64,000 nucleotides of DNA from Korobacter sp036501185 (GTDB taxonomy: Bacteria; Acidobacteriota; Terriglobia; Terriglobales; Acidobacteriaceae): positions 92,859 to 156,858 of the forward strand of contig DASYAU010000164.1 of NCBI GenBank assembly GCA_036501185.1, read 5' to 3'. The number at the start of each line of letters is the position of its first letter. Position 1 is the first letter of the stretch. Positions 43,905 to 52,661 of the stretch are shown here, piece after piece. The position numbers and the translations under genes are program-made. Under the pieces are notes generated by a model, which saw only the letters and a program-made list of their open reading frames with translations, was not told the DNA's origin and ran no database searches.

Positions 43905-45545
43905 ATGGCAAGCGAACTCTACAACGTAATTGACGCGCTCAGTCGCGAAAAGGGCATCGATCCGCAGATCGTAGTTTCTGCGGTGGAAGACGCCATCGTT
44001 GTTGCCACCCGCAAGTTCTACAAGACGGGCGAAAACTTCCGCGCCGTGCTCGACAAGGAAACCGGCCAGATCCGTGCCTACGCCGTGCGCCAGGTTGTCA
44101 TCAACGAAGACGAACTCGAAGATCCTGCGACCCAGATTCCTCTCGAAGAAGCCCGCGAGTTCGATCCTGCTGCTGAAGTCGGTGGTGAACTGCTCACCGA
44201 GAAAAAGACCGACATGCTCGGCCGCATTGCCGCTCAGTTAGCCAAGCAGGTCATCTTCCAGAAGGTGCGCGAAGCCGAGCGCGACACGGTTTACAACGAG
44301 TACATCGGGCGCGTCGGTGAAATCGTGAACGCCACCATGAAGCGCAACGAAGGCCCCGACTTGATCTGGGACATCGGCAAGGCGGAAGCTCGCATGCCGA
44401 AGAAAGAACAGTCGCGGCTCGAATCATTCGCGATCGGCGAGCGCGTGCGTGTCGTCATCACCCGCGTCGAAAAGGCGTCGAAGGGCCCCCAGGTCGTCGT
44501 CTCTCGCGCCGCTCCGGAACTGGTCTCGCACTTGTTCCAGACGGAGGTGCCGGAGATTTACGACAACACTGTCGTTATCCGCGCCATCGCCCGCGAAGCC
44601 GGTGAGCGCACCAAGATCGCCGTCATGTCGAAGGACAAGGACGTGGATGCCGTCGGCGCCTGTGTCGGCATGAAGGGCATGCGTGTGCAGTCCATCATCC
44701 GTGAACTGCGTGGCGAGAAGATCGACATCATCGAGTACCACGAAGACTCCGTAACGTTCGCCGAGAAGGCATTGCAGCCGGCGAAGGTCAGCCGCGTCAG
44801 CGTGCTCGATTCCGGCGATAAGCACCTTGAGGTCATCGTCGACGACACCCAGCTTTCGCTTGCCATCGGCAAGAAAGGACAGAACGTCCGTCTCGCCGCC
44901 AAGCTGCTTGGCTGGAAGATCGATATCAAGAGCGAGGAAGAGAAGCGCCAGGAAGTCGAACAGCAGATGTCGGCGCTGGTCAACACCAGCAACACGCCGC
45001 TCGACAAGATTCCGGACCTCGGCGAAGGCATCATCGAGAAACTGGTCGCTGCAGGTATCAACAACGTCGAATCCCTCGCCGATATGACGCCCGAGCAGCT
45101 CGAGGAAGTCCCGGGCATCGGACCGAAGACGGTGGAGAAGATTTTTATCGCCGTCAACGCGTTCTTCTCCGCACTCGATGCACAGGCCGCTGAAGCCGAA
45201 GCGCAGCCGAGTGTGGAAGGCCAGGAAGTCACCAGCGAAACCGTGGAGCCCGGCACCGACGTCGAGCTGAGCGCTAGCGATACAGCCGATAACCAGGCGC
45301 AGCTCGATGAACTCGGCGATCGCCAGGAACTCGAGCAATCAGCCGGCCAGGCAGGCGACGACGCGAATACGTCCGGCGAGCCCGAGGCCAATGAAGAAAG
45401 CGTCAAGAATTTGGTAGATACCGAACAAACTTTCGAAGCAGCCGCGGTCAGTGGGGTAGAGAATGCGCCACCGACTGACGAGGCGGAGGTCACCACGCAC
45501 GGCGAACATCCTGGCGAGGACGACATTCCGGAAGAGAAAAAGTAG
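43905..45545 (+). CDS. nusA: Transcription factor NusA
   Basis: The product has 546 residues. Domains in order are the RNA-polymerase-binding N-terminal domain (1-130), S1 (about 134-200), KH1 and KH2 (about 205-350, with GACVGMKGMRVQSIIRELRGEKIDI-like core and AIGKKGQNVRLAAKL) and a helix-hairpin-helix segment (about 365-425, EEVPGIGPKTVEKIF). The last 120 residues are a strongly acidic, low-complexity tail (Glu/Asp/Ala/Ser). NusA controls pausing, termination and antitermination. The acidic tail is much longer than in most NusA proteins without the E. coli AR domains. AAAGGTGG lies 9 nt before the ATG. Confidence 0.97.
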   Translation: MASELYNVIDALSREKGIDPQIVVSAVEDAIVVATRKFYKTGENFRAVLDKETGQIRAYAVRQVVINEDELEDPATQIPLEEAREFDPAAEVGGELLTEKKTDMLGRIAAQLAKQVIFQKVREAERDTVYNEYIGRVGEIVNATMKRNEGPDLIWDIGKAEARMPKKEQSRLESFAIGERVRVVITRVEKASKGPQVVVSRAAPELVSHLFQTEVPEIYDNTVVIRAIAREAGERTKIAVMSKDKDVDAVGACVGMKGMRVQSIIRELRGEKIDIIEYHEDSVTFAEKALQPAKVSRVSVLDSGDKHLEVIVDDTQLSLAIGKKGQNVRLAAKLLGWKIDIKSEEEKRQEVEQQMSALVNTSNTPLDKIPDLGEGIIEKLVAAGINNVESLADMTPEQLEEVPGIGPKTVEKIFIAVNAFFSALDAQAAEAEAQPSVEGQEVTSETVEPGTDVELSASDTADNQAQLDELGDRQELEQSAGQAGDDANTSGEPEANEESVKNLVDTEQTFEAAAVSGVENAPPTDEAEVTTHGEHPGEDDIPEEKK

Positions 45546-45629
45546 CAAGTTTCATAAACCACGATCATGAGGTTGTTATGAAGGTTTAGCGAGGCTTGGT
45601 AAGGCAACAAAAAGGATCAACGAGGCGGA

Positions 45630-48600
45630 ATGAAGATTCGAATTAACGATTTGGCGCGAGAATTAGAAGTCAAAAGCAAGGCGATTCTCGACGCGCTGAC
45701 GAAAGTCGGAGTGACGGAAAAGAAAACTCACTCCAGCTCCATCGAGGACCACGAAGCGGTACTCGTGCGCAAGTACATTCACGAGCACGGGACCGAGGAG
45801 TCTCCGCGACGTCGCCACGCGACCGAAGAGGAGTTCAAGCCGAAGATCGATCTCTCGAAGATTTCGAAGCCCGGCGACGTACTGAAAGCGCTCACCCAGA
45901 AGGCCGCGCCTCCGCCGCCTCCACCCCCTCCGCCACGCCCGACCGTGAAGCCGCCCAGCCCGGTCACGCACGAAGCCAAGCCGGCCGCGCAGCCGCCAGC
46001 GCAAAAGCCTGCTGTGTTCGCGCGACCTGCGTCGGAAGTTGCTTCGACGCCGCCTGAGCCGCCGAAGCCGCGCATGATCACCCCCGCAAGCGTGGCTGCG
46101 CAGCGCCCGGTGATGAAGCCTCCAGTGCTGCCCCCCCCTCGGGTTGCCGCGGCGCCGCCGCCGGCCGTTGAGCCGCCTGCTCCCGCGGCACAAGAACCCC
46201 GCGCCGAAGCCCCGGTACCGACGCCTCCAGAAACTCCTGCCGTCACCGCGCCGGAAGCCCAGGCTCCGGTTGCCGCTCCGCCTGCTACGGAACAGCCTCC
46301 CAAGACCGACGCGCCTAAGCCAGCCGCTCCGCCCACGGCAGCAACGCCTACGCGTCCGCAGCCAGGCGTGCCCTTGCGTCAGCAGACGCCCGGCCGCCGC
46401 ATGATCGTTCCGCAGACCGGGCCGCGCCCAGTGTATGCCGCGCCTCCGCCGCAAGCGCCGCGTCCGCAGCCGCCGCAAATGTCGCAGGGACCGGGCTCAC
46501 GTCCTGGCCTTCCCGAACGTGGCAAGCCGATTTTCCAGCGCCGACCCATGGGTGGCCCTGGAGCATCGGGTGGCCCTGGAGCATCGGGTGGCCCTGGTGG
46601 CTTCCAGCGTCCGCAAGGTGGTCCTCCGCGTCCCGGCGATCGTCCGCGCGGTCCACATCCCACGCGCCAGTTCCCCAGCGGTCCACGCCCGATGGGCGGC
46701 GTCGGTTTAGCGCCTCCGGGAGCACCCGCGAACAAGCCCGCCGGACGCCCAGCACCATCGCGTCGTCCGGGTCAGCGCTACGTACCCCGCGGACAAAAAG
46801 AAGGCCCAATGAAGGGCTTTGTTCCGCCGCCTCGGCTTTCGCTCTCTAATGAACCTCTGCCGATCACGCGGAACATCACTATCTCCGAAGGCATCAGCGT
46901 AAAAGATCTCGCTGAGAAGCTCGGGATCCGTGCGAAAGATTTGATCGCGCGTCTTTTGGCTCGTGGTGTTTTCGCCACTGTCAACCAGACTCTCGAAGCC
47001 AGCCTCGCCACGGAGATGGCGAACCACTTCGGCGCCTCGACCGACGTCATCAGCTTTGAAGACCAGCTCGCGCAGGAAACTGCTGCGGCCGCTGGTGTTA
47101 CCGCGGAAGAAGCGGCTGCGAACGCAGTCGTTCGTCCTCCAGTAGTCACCATCATGGGCCACGTCGATCATGGCAAGACCAGCTTACTCGACGCGATCCG
47201 CTCTACCGACGTAGCGGGCGGCGAAGCTGGTGGCATCACTCAGCACATCGGCGCGTACAAGGTAGCGATCGGCGATACAAACTCGCCAGCCTACGGACGC
47301 GAAATCGTCTTCCTCGATACCCCGGGCCACGAAGCGTTCACTCGCATGCGTGCCCGCGGATCGAAGATCACCGACATCGTCGTGATCGTGGTTGCCGCCG
47401 ATGATGGCGTCATGCCGCAAACGGTCGAAGCCATTGACCACGCCAAAGCGGCCAACGTGCCCATCATCGTGGCGGTGAACAAGATCGATAAGCCCGACGC
47501 CATGCCCGAGCGCGTGAAAAAGCAACTCGCCGATCGTGGCCTGATGCCGGAAGATTGGGGCGGCAACACTGTCTTCGTCGATGTTTCGGCGAAGCAGAAA
47601 ACCAATCTCAACCTGCTGATGGAAATGATCTGCCTCGTGGCCGATCTCGGCGACCTCAAAGCCAATCCCGATCGCATGGCAAGCGGCACCGTCGTCGAAG
47701 CCAAGCTCGATCGTGGACGCGGTCCTGTGGCCACCGTTCTCGTACAGAACGGTACGCTCAAGACAAGCGACAACTTCGTCGTGGGCAACGCCTTCGGCAA
47801 AGTTCGCGCTATGTTCAACGATCGCGGCGTATCGCTCGAAACCGCTGGACCCTCGACCCCGGTTGAGATCCTCGGCCTCGAAACCTTGCCCCAGGCGGGT
47901 GACCAGTTTACCGTCGTCGCCGACCGAGAAAAAGCACGCGACATCTCTGAGTACCGCGAAGGCCGTGCCCGTGAAGCCCAGCTTGCCAAGAGCTCGCGCG
48001 TTTCACTCGAAGGCCTAGCCGAGCAACTCAAGACTGCCGGACAGAAAGACCTGCCGATCATCCTCAAGGGCGACGTGCAGGGTTCGGTGGAAGTGCTCAA
48101 CGACCTGCTCTCCAAGATGTCAACGGAGAAGGTGAAGATCACCATGATCCGCAGCGGCGTAGGTGCCATCACCGAATCCGACGTGCTGCTGGCCTCGGCA
48201 TCGAATGCCATCATCATCGGCTTCAACGTCCGTCCGGAGCGCAAGGCGCAGGAACTCGCCGAACAGGAGAAGGTCGACATCCGCCTCCACTCCATCATCT
48301 ACGAGCTCCAGGACGAGATGAAAAAAGCTATGCTCGGCCTGCTGGAGCCGATCATCAAGGAGACCTACCAGGGCCGCGCCGACGTCCGCGAGACGTTCCG
48401 CATCCCGAAGGTGGGCACGATTGCCGGTTGCCAGGTCAGCGACGGGATCATCAAGCGCGATTCGCACGTGCGCTTGCTGCGCGACAACGTCGTCGTCTTC
48501 ACCGGACGGATCGGTTCGCTCAAGCGCTTCAAGGATGACGCCAGCGAAGTCCGCAATGGCATGGAATGCGGTATTGCAATTGCCGGATACGGCGACATCA

Positions 48601-48662
48601 AGGCTGGCGATCAGATCGAAGCCTTCACCAGCGAGAAGTTCGCCGCCGACTCGCTAACTTAA
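45630..48662 (+). CDS. infB: Translation initiation factor IF-2
   Basis: The product has 1010 residues. The N-terminus is the IF2_N helical module (MKIRINDLARELEVKSKAIL). Residues about 85-400 are a Pro/Ala-rich and then Gly/Arg/Pro-rich linker, which includes a short 18-bp DNA tandem repeat. A second IF2_N (ISEGISVKDLAEKLGIRAKD) comes before the GTPase domain: G1 GHVDHGKT at 510-517, DTPGHE (G3) and NKID (G4). Domains II-IV follow (VLEVKLD-like, FRIPKVGTIAGCQVSDG). It binds fMet-tRNA and drives 70S joining. The exceptionally long proline-rich linker is typical of high-GC soil bacteria. Confidence 0.97.
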   Translation: MKIRINDLARELEVKSKAILDALTKVGVTEKKTHSSSIEDHEAVLVRKYIHEHGTEESPRRRHATEEEFKPKIDLSKISKPGDVLKALTQKAAPPPPPPPPPRPTVKPPSPVTHEAKPAAQPPAQKPAVFARPASEVASTPPEPPKPRMITPASVAAQRPVMKPPVLPPPRVAAAPPPAVEPPAPAAQEPRAEAPVPTPPETPAVTAPEAQAPVAAPPATEQPPKTDAPKPAAPPTAATPTRPQPGVPLRQQTPGRRMIVPQTGPRPVYAAPPPQAPRPQPPQMSQGPGSRPGLPERGKPIFQRRPMGGPGASGGPGASGGPGGFQRPQGGPPRPGDRPRGPHPTRQFPSGPRPMGGVGLAPPGAPANKPAGRPAPSRRPGQRYVPRGQKEGPMKGFVPPPRLSLSNEPLPITRNITISEGISVKDLAEKLGIRAKDLIARLLARGVFATVNQTLEASLATEMANHFGASTDVISFEDQLAQETAAAAGVTAEEAAANAVVRPPVVTIMGHVDHGKTSLLDAIRSTDVAGGEAGGITQHIGAYKVAIGDTNSPAYGREIVFLDTPGHEAFTRMRARGSKITDIVVIVVAADDGVMPQTVEAIDHAKAANVPIIVAVNKIDKPDAMPERVKKQLADRGLMPEDWGGNTVFVDVSAKQKTNLNLLMEMICLVADLGDLKANPDRMASGTVVEAKLDRGRGPVATVLVQNGTLKTSDNFVVGNAFGKVRAMFNDRGVSLETAGPSTPVEILGLETLPQAGDQFTVVADREKARDISEYREGRAREAQLAKSSRVSLEGLAEQLKTAGQKDLPIILKGDVQGSVEVLNDLLSKMSTEKVKITMIRSGVGAITESDVLLASASNAIIIGFNVRPERKAQELAEQEKVDIRLHSIIYELQDEMKKAMLGLLEPIIKETYQGRADVRETFRIPKVGTIAGCQVSDGIIKRDSHVRLLRDNVVVFTGRIGSLKRFKDDASEVRNGMECGIAIAGYGDIKAGDQIEAFTSEKFAADSLT
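46551..46600 (+). repeat. 18-bp tandem repeat inside infB linker
   Basis: GGTGGCCCTGGAGCATCG occurs twice exactly (46551-46568 and 46569-46586), followed by a partial third copy. It encodes the GGPGAS repeat. Confidence 0.9.
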
Positions 48663-48663
48663 C

Positions 48664-48734
48664 TGTGGGTGCCCCGCTTGTCGCGCAGCGACCGGGTGGG
48701 CTGCCGAATATCCATCCCGGCTTCGGCCGGGATG
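48664..48734. repeat. GGGTGCCC-type repeat plus UUCG-capped hairpin between infB and ylxP
   Basis: GTGGGTGCCCCGC with CGGGTGGGC (48665-48701) resembles the elements at 33846 and 56257. It is followed by a perfect 9-bp stem CATCCCGGC (48713-48721) / GCCGGGATG (48726-48734) capped by the extra-stable TTCG loop. It sits inside the operon and could set relative expression. Confidence 0.6.
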
Positions 48735-48777
48735 TTTCATGCTCCGCGAGAGGAACTCCTCACACCGGGGTTCGTAT

Positions 48778-49068
48778 ATGCCGATAGCGTATTTGACGCT
48801 GGAATTGCGCATCGAAGGCTCTCATTCGCTGAAGGACAAGCGCCAGGTCGTGCGCAGCCTGAAAGACAAACTGCGCGCCAGCTTTAACGTCTCGGTTGCC
48901 GAACTCGATAACCTGGACCTCTGGCAACTGGCGACTGTCGGGGTAGTAAGCATCTCCGATTCGCGCGACTACCTCGAAGGTCTTATGCGCAATGTGGAGA
49001 GCGCGGCGAACCGTATAGCCAACAACGCCGGAGCGGATGTGACCGATTCGTTCCTGGATTTCCTGTAG
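48778..49068 (+). CDS. YlxP-like DUF503 protein
   Basis: The product has 96 residues from the ATG at 48778 (MPIAYLTLELRIEGSHSLKD). The DUF503 pattern is clear: SHSLKDKRQVVRSLKDKLRASFNVSVAELDNLDLWQ, although I break it here as SLKDKRQVVRSLKDKL and FNVSVAELDNLDLWQ. Members are short proteins coded between infB and rbfA in many bacteria. They are thought to act in ribosome function or rRNA maturation, though the exact role is not settled. It lies 115 bp after infB, beyond a hairpin-rich spacer, and 94 bp before rbfA. Confidence 0.9.
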   Translation: MPIAYLTLELRIEGSHSLKDKRQVVRSLKDKLRASFNVSVAELDNLDLWQLATVGVVSISDSRDYLEGLMRNVESAANRIANNAGADVTDSFLDFL

Positions 49069-49162
49069 CGGTCATAAAGAAATTCGATGACGCGGATTTG
49101 ACAGCAGGGCGTATTCTCTTACGTTCCCGTCTTTCCAGCGAAGCATCGGGAAGCGAACAGTA

Positions 49163-49531
49163 ATGTTGGAACAGCGCGCACAAAAACATCATCGCGAACG
49201 CCTCGGCGAGGCGATCCGCGAGGAAATCGGCGCCATCCTCGAAGGCGAACTGGGCGATCCCCGCATCGGCCTCGTCACCGTCAGCGAGGTGCTCATGGCG
49301 CCCAACGGCAAGTCGGCCAACGTGCTCGTGGCCGTTGCCGGGGAAGCGCAGGAAGCGGTGGACACGATCGAAGGCCTCACCGCCGCCACCGGCTTTATCC
49401 GGCACGAAATTGCGCGCCGGCTTGCGCTGCGCACCGCGCCGGAGCTGTTTTTCCGTCTCGACCAGTCCGAACGTTACGGCGGCCGGGTGGAAGAGTTGTT
49501 GAAACGGGTGAACAAAAAGAGGAAACGGTAG
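49163..49531 (+). CDS. rbfA: Ribosome-binding factor A
   Basis: The product has 122 residues. It matches RbfA: RLGEAIREEIGAILEGEL, DPRIGLVTVSEVLMAPNGKS (the KH-like core) and FIRHEIARRLALRTAPELFF. It binds the 5' helix of 16S rRNA during late 30S maturation, working with RimP from the same operon. The C-terminus is very basic (KRVNKKRKR). It lies 45 bp before the DHH phosphoesterase gene. Confidence 0.96.
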   Translation: MLEQRAQKHHRERLGEAIREEIGAILEGELGDPRIGLVTVSEVLMAPNGKSANVLVAVAGEAQEAVDTIEGLTAATGFIRHEIARRLALRTAPELFFRLDQSERYGGRVEELLKRVNKKRKR

Positions 49532-49576
49532 GACGCGGCTCACGTCCGTACAATTACGGGTACTCCGTTCAAGGAA

Positions 49577-50533
49577 ATGATCGACGAAGTCTTAAATGAA
49601 ATCGGCAGGCGTCAACGGTTTTTGCTGACGTCGCACGCGCGTCCCGACGGCGATGCCGTGGGCTCCGTCCTCGCGTGTGGCCAGATCCTCCGCAGCATGG
49701 GCAAGCAGGTCGATGTAGTCCTCAGTGACGGTGTCCCCTACATTTACAAGCCGCTGCCCTTCAGCGACAGCGTCGTTGTCTCTCCGACCGTCTCCGACGA
49801 TTACGAGGCCGCCATCATCCTTGAGTGCGACAGCATAAACCGCACCCGCCTCGAAGGCCTCGACAAGCACTACCTCATCAACATTGATCATCACTCGACA
49901 GCGCGCCCGTACGCGAACGTGAATTGGATCGACCCCAGCGCCTGCGCGACCGCTGAGATGATTTTCCGGCTGGCCCGCGAAGCTGGCGTTAAGATCTCCT
50001 CCGATGTCGCCACCTGCCTCTACACCGCAGTCCTCACCGATACCGGCAGTTTCTGCTTCAATGGAACCAACGAGCGCACCTTCGCTCTCGCGCAGGAGTT
50101 GGTTCGTTCCGGCGCCGATCCCGCGCGCATTGCGCAGAGCGTCTATTTCTCGAACCCTTATTCAAAAATGCGCCTTCTCGGCTCCGCCCTCAATAACCTC
50201 CATCGCGATGGTGAACTTGCATGGATGTTTATCTCGCGCGACGAGGTCGACCGAGCCGGAGCCACTGACGAAGACTGCGAAGGCCTCGTGAATTACTCCC
50301 TGGCGATCGAGGGCATCGAAGTCGCGCTCTTCTTCCGCGAGCAAGCCGACGGCCGCTACCGGGTCAGCCTGCGCAGCAAAGGCAAGGTCAACGTCGCCAG
50401 CGTCGCCGAACGCTTCGGCGGCGGCGGCCACGAATGCGCCAGCGGCTGCGCCATCGAGGGCCCGCTTTCGGTCGCCGTCGAGCGCATCCTCATGCAGTTC
50501 CGCCTCCTCGACGGCAAACTCATCGTTCACTAG
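49577..50533 (+). CDS. nrnA: DHH/DHHA1 phosphoesterase, NrnA-like
   Basis: The product has 318 residues. The DHH domain shows SHARPDGDAVGS (metal-binding motif I), ILECDSINR, NIDHHST (the DHH motif) and a later DTGSFCF. The DHHA1 domain ends with FGGGGHECASGCAIEG, which binds the substrate. NrnA-type enzymes degrade short oligonucleotides and 3'-phosphoadenosine 5'-phosphate. Encoding it straight after rbfA is a common arrangement. In many genomes truB follows; here the operon ends and a palindromic repeat comes next. Confidence 0.92.
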   Translation: MIDEVLNEIGRRQRFLLTSHARPDGDAVGSVLACGQILRSMGKQVDVVLSDGVPYIYKPLPFSDSVVVSPTVSDDYEAAIILECDSINRTRLEGLDKHYLINIDHHSTARPYANVNWIDPSACATAEMIFRLAREAGVKISSDVATCLYTAVLTDTGSFCFNGTNERTFALAQELVRSGADPARIAQSVYFSNPYSKMRLLGSALNNLHRDGELAWMFISRDEVDRAGATDEDCEGLVNYSLAIEGIEVALFFREQADGRYRVSLRSKGKVNVASVAERFGGGGHECASGCAIEGPLSVAVERILMQFRLLDGKLIVH

Positions 50534-50585
50534 GTCTGTCTCAGGATGTGGCGTCAGCCGCGTTCAGGCCGCCGGTTTGTATCAG

Positions 50586-50636
50586 GGCAGCGCTTCAGCG
50601 CTGCCGCTCCGCGCTCTCAACGCCGGGCTTTAGCCC
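50586..50636. repeat. TTCA-loop palindrome pair, family A copy 2
   Basis: GGCAGCGC-TTCA-GCGCTGCC (50586-50605) is identical to copy 1. A shorter partner GGGC-TTTA-GCCC (50625-50636) follows. Confidence 0.85.
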
Positions 50637-50652
50637 CTGCTAAACTTTCCCC

Positions 50653-50904
50653 ATGCACGATTCCCTCGGATGGCAGGCGCTCTCCTTCGCCGGCGCCATG
50701 ATGATCCTGGTCGCCTACACCGGCCAGCAGATGAAATGGATGGATCCCCGCAGCCTCCTCTATAACCTGCTCAACATCGTCGGATCCACGATTCTCTGCT
50801 ACATCGCGTTCTTCCCGTTCAAGCTTGGCTTTGTCGTGCTCGAAGGCGTGTGGGTGCTCATCAGCATTTACGCCATCGTGCGCAACCGGCGGGAGAAGGC
50901 GTGA
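50653..50904 (+). CDS. Small membrane protein, CBU_0592-like
   Basis: The product has 83 residues with three membrane helices (ALSFAGAMMILVAYTGQQ, LLYNLLNIVGSTILCYIAFF and LGFVVLEGVWVLISIYAIV). The order SLLYNLLNIVGS and VVLEGVWVLISIYAI fits the CBU_0592-like family, whose function is unknown. Its stop overlaps the start of the glycosyltransferase gene by 4 nt (GTGA at 50901-50904), so the two are co-translated. It may help place or regulate that enzyme. Confidence 0.85.
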   Translation: MHDSLGWQALSFAGAMMILVAYTGQQMKWMDPRSLLYNLLNIVGSTILCYIAFFPFKLGFVVLEGVWVLISIYAIVRNRREKA

Positions 50905-52583
50905 ACCTGCGCTCGCCCCAGCTTCGGCTTCTGCTCGAAATCGTTTTGCTCTTCGCGCTCTGCTTCTTTTTCTTCTTCTATGGCCTTGCCGCCTTCGGCC
51001 TCGTCGGTGCCGACGAGCCTCGCTACGCGCAGGTCGCCCGCGAAATGCTCCAGCATCACACGTGGGTCACGCCCACGCTTTACGGCAACGTTTGGGTTGA
51101 AAAGCCGGTCCTCTATTACTGGAGCGCGATCCTCAGCTACAAGATCTTCGGCGTGAGCGACTGGGCAGCCCGAATTCCCGGCGCCGCAATTGCAACTCTC
51201 ATGACCGCCTTCATCTGGCTCTGGTCACGCCGCTTCCGCAACGGCTCGCAGCTCGATGCCCTGGTCATGACTGCCAGCACCGCCTTCGTCTCTGCCTTTG
51301 CCCGCGCCGCCTCCATGGACATTCAACTGGTCGCGCCGCTTACCATCGGCCTTCTCGCGTGGTGGTCGTTTTACGAAACCGAGCAGACGTCCTGGCTAGC
51401 ACTTTTCTACGCGGCGATTGCTGTCGGTGCGCTCGCGAAAGGTCCCGTCTCCGTCGCTCTCGCCGCAATGATCATCGTCGTCTTCCTCGCCATCCGCGGC
51501 GAATGGCCCGTCCTCATCCGCTCTCTCTGGACGCCCGGCATTCTTCTTTTCTGCCTCATCGCGATGCCCTGGTACATCGCAGTCCAGCACGCGAATCCGG
51601 GCTTCTACCGCGAGTTCTTCCTCCAGCACAACCTCGACCGGTTTGCCACCAACCGGTTCCAGCACCGGCAGCACTTCTGGTACTACGTGCCCGTCCTGCT
51701 ATGCGCATCCGTGCCATGGACGATCTTCGTCCTCGCCGCACTCGTTCGCGGCCTGCGTTCTCTGCGCGGAACCAAAGATCGCGCCCTGCTCGCCTTCCTA
51801 AGCGTTTGGGTCGTGGTTCCGTTTCTCTTCTTCTCGCTGTCGCAATCGAAGCTCCCCGGCTACATCTTGCCGTCGATCGCCCCCTGCGGATTGCTGGTCG
51901 CTATCTACCTCCGTGAACTTGCCGAAGCCCAAGACAAGCCCTCAGCGTTGCTCGTCGCCCTGCACTCTCTCGTCTCCGGAGCCGTTCTGGCCATCGTACT
52001 CATCGCGCCCTACAAGCTCTATCGCATGGCGATCCCCGGCCCCGTGCTCCGTATCGCCATTCCGCTCGCGCTCATCGTCGCCTTCTCGGTCGCGATTGTA
52101 GTCTTCGCCCGCGGCTACTCAGCGCTACGCGTTGCCACACTGCTGCCGATAGCGATCGCTCTCATCTTCCTTATCCGCGCTGCCGGCCCGGTCATCGACT
52201 CCACCCAATCCACGCGCCCTGTCGCCCGGCGCATCAGCAACTCTTTTGCCTCACATGAAGCTGTCTTCCTCTACGACGTCCCACGCGGCGTCGAATACGG
52301 CTTGGCCTTTTATCTCGATCGCCCGCTCCCTGCGCCGCCTCCTGATGAAGTGGTGAAGTTCGGAACCGCCGGAGCCTCCCTCGCCACGCCCGAAAATACG
52401 CTCAAAGACATCACCAATTCCATGCCGCCCGCCCACGGCAACTATGTCGTAGTCCTCCGCACTGGAGATATTGAGCGCTTCGCCGCCGCCGTCCCGCCGA
52501 ACTACGAGATCGAGCCGTTCTTCCGTTTCCAGCCGCAGCATCTCGACCTCTACCACCTGCGCGACGTAAGCTCCGCGCGCTAA
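50901..52583 (+). CDS. ArnT-like (GT39/GT83-type) membrane glycosyltransferase
   Basis: The product has 560 residues from a GTG at 50901, with GGGAGAAGG just upstream. The first periplasmic loop carries GADEPRYAQVAREM, whose Asp-Glu pair is the catalytic signature of ArnT/PMT-type lipid-linked sugar transferases. WVEKPVLYYW follows, as in the family. About twelve membrane helices precede a soluble C-terminal part of about 110 residues. It would move a sugar from a polyprenyl-phosphate donor to lipid A, another lipid or protein; the acceptor cannot be told. It is coupled to the small membrane protein upstream. Confidence 0.9.
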   Translation: MNLRSPQLRLLLEIVLLFALCFFFFFYGLAAFGLVGADEPRYAQVAREMLQHHTWVTPTLYGNVWVEKPVLYYWSAILSYKIFGVSDWAARIPGAAIATLMTAFIWLWSRRFRNGSQLDALVMTASTAFVSAFARAASMDIQLVAPLTIGLLAWWSFYETEQTSWLALFYAAIAVGALAKGPVSVALAAMIIVVFLAIRGEWPVLIRSLWTPGILLFCLIAMPWYIAVQHANPGFYREFFLQHNLDRFATNRFQHRQHFWYYVPVLLCASVPWTIFVLAALVRGLRSLRGTKDRALLAFLSVWVVVPFLFFSLSQSKLPGYILPSIAPCGLLVAIYLRELAEAQDKPSALLVALHSLVSGAVLAIVLIAPYKLYRMAIPGPVLRIAIPLALIVAFSVAIVVFARGYSALRVATLLPIAIALIFLIRAAGPVIDSTQSTRPVARRISNSFASHEAVFLYDVPRGVEYGLAFYLDRPLPAPPPDEVVKFGTAGASLATPENTLKDITNSMPPAHGNYVVVLRTGDIERFAAAVPPNYEIEPFFRFQPQHLDLYHLRDVSSAR

Positions 52584-52661
52584 AAATGTTGGCGGGCGGT
52601 GTTCCCCGCATTGCGCGACGCGCCCAAGGGGCACTAGACTCTCACAGGGAAACCCCTGCCC

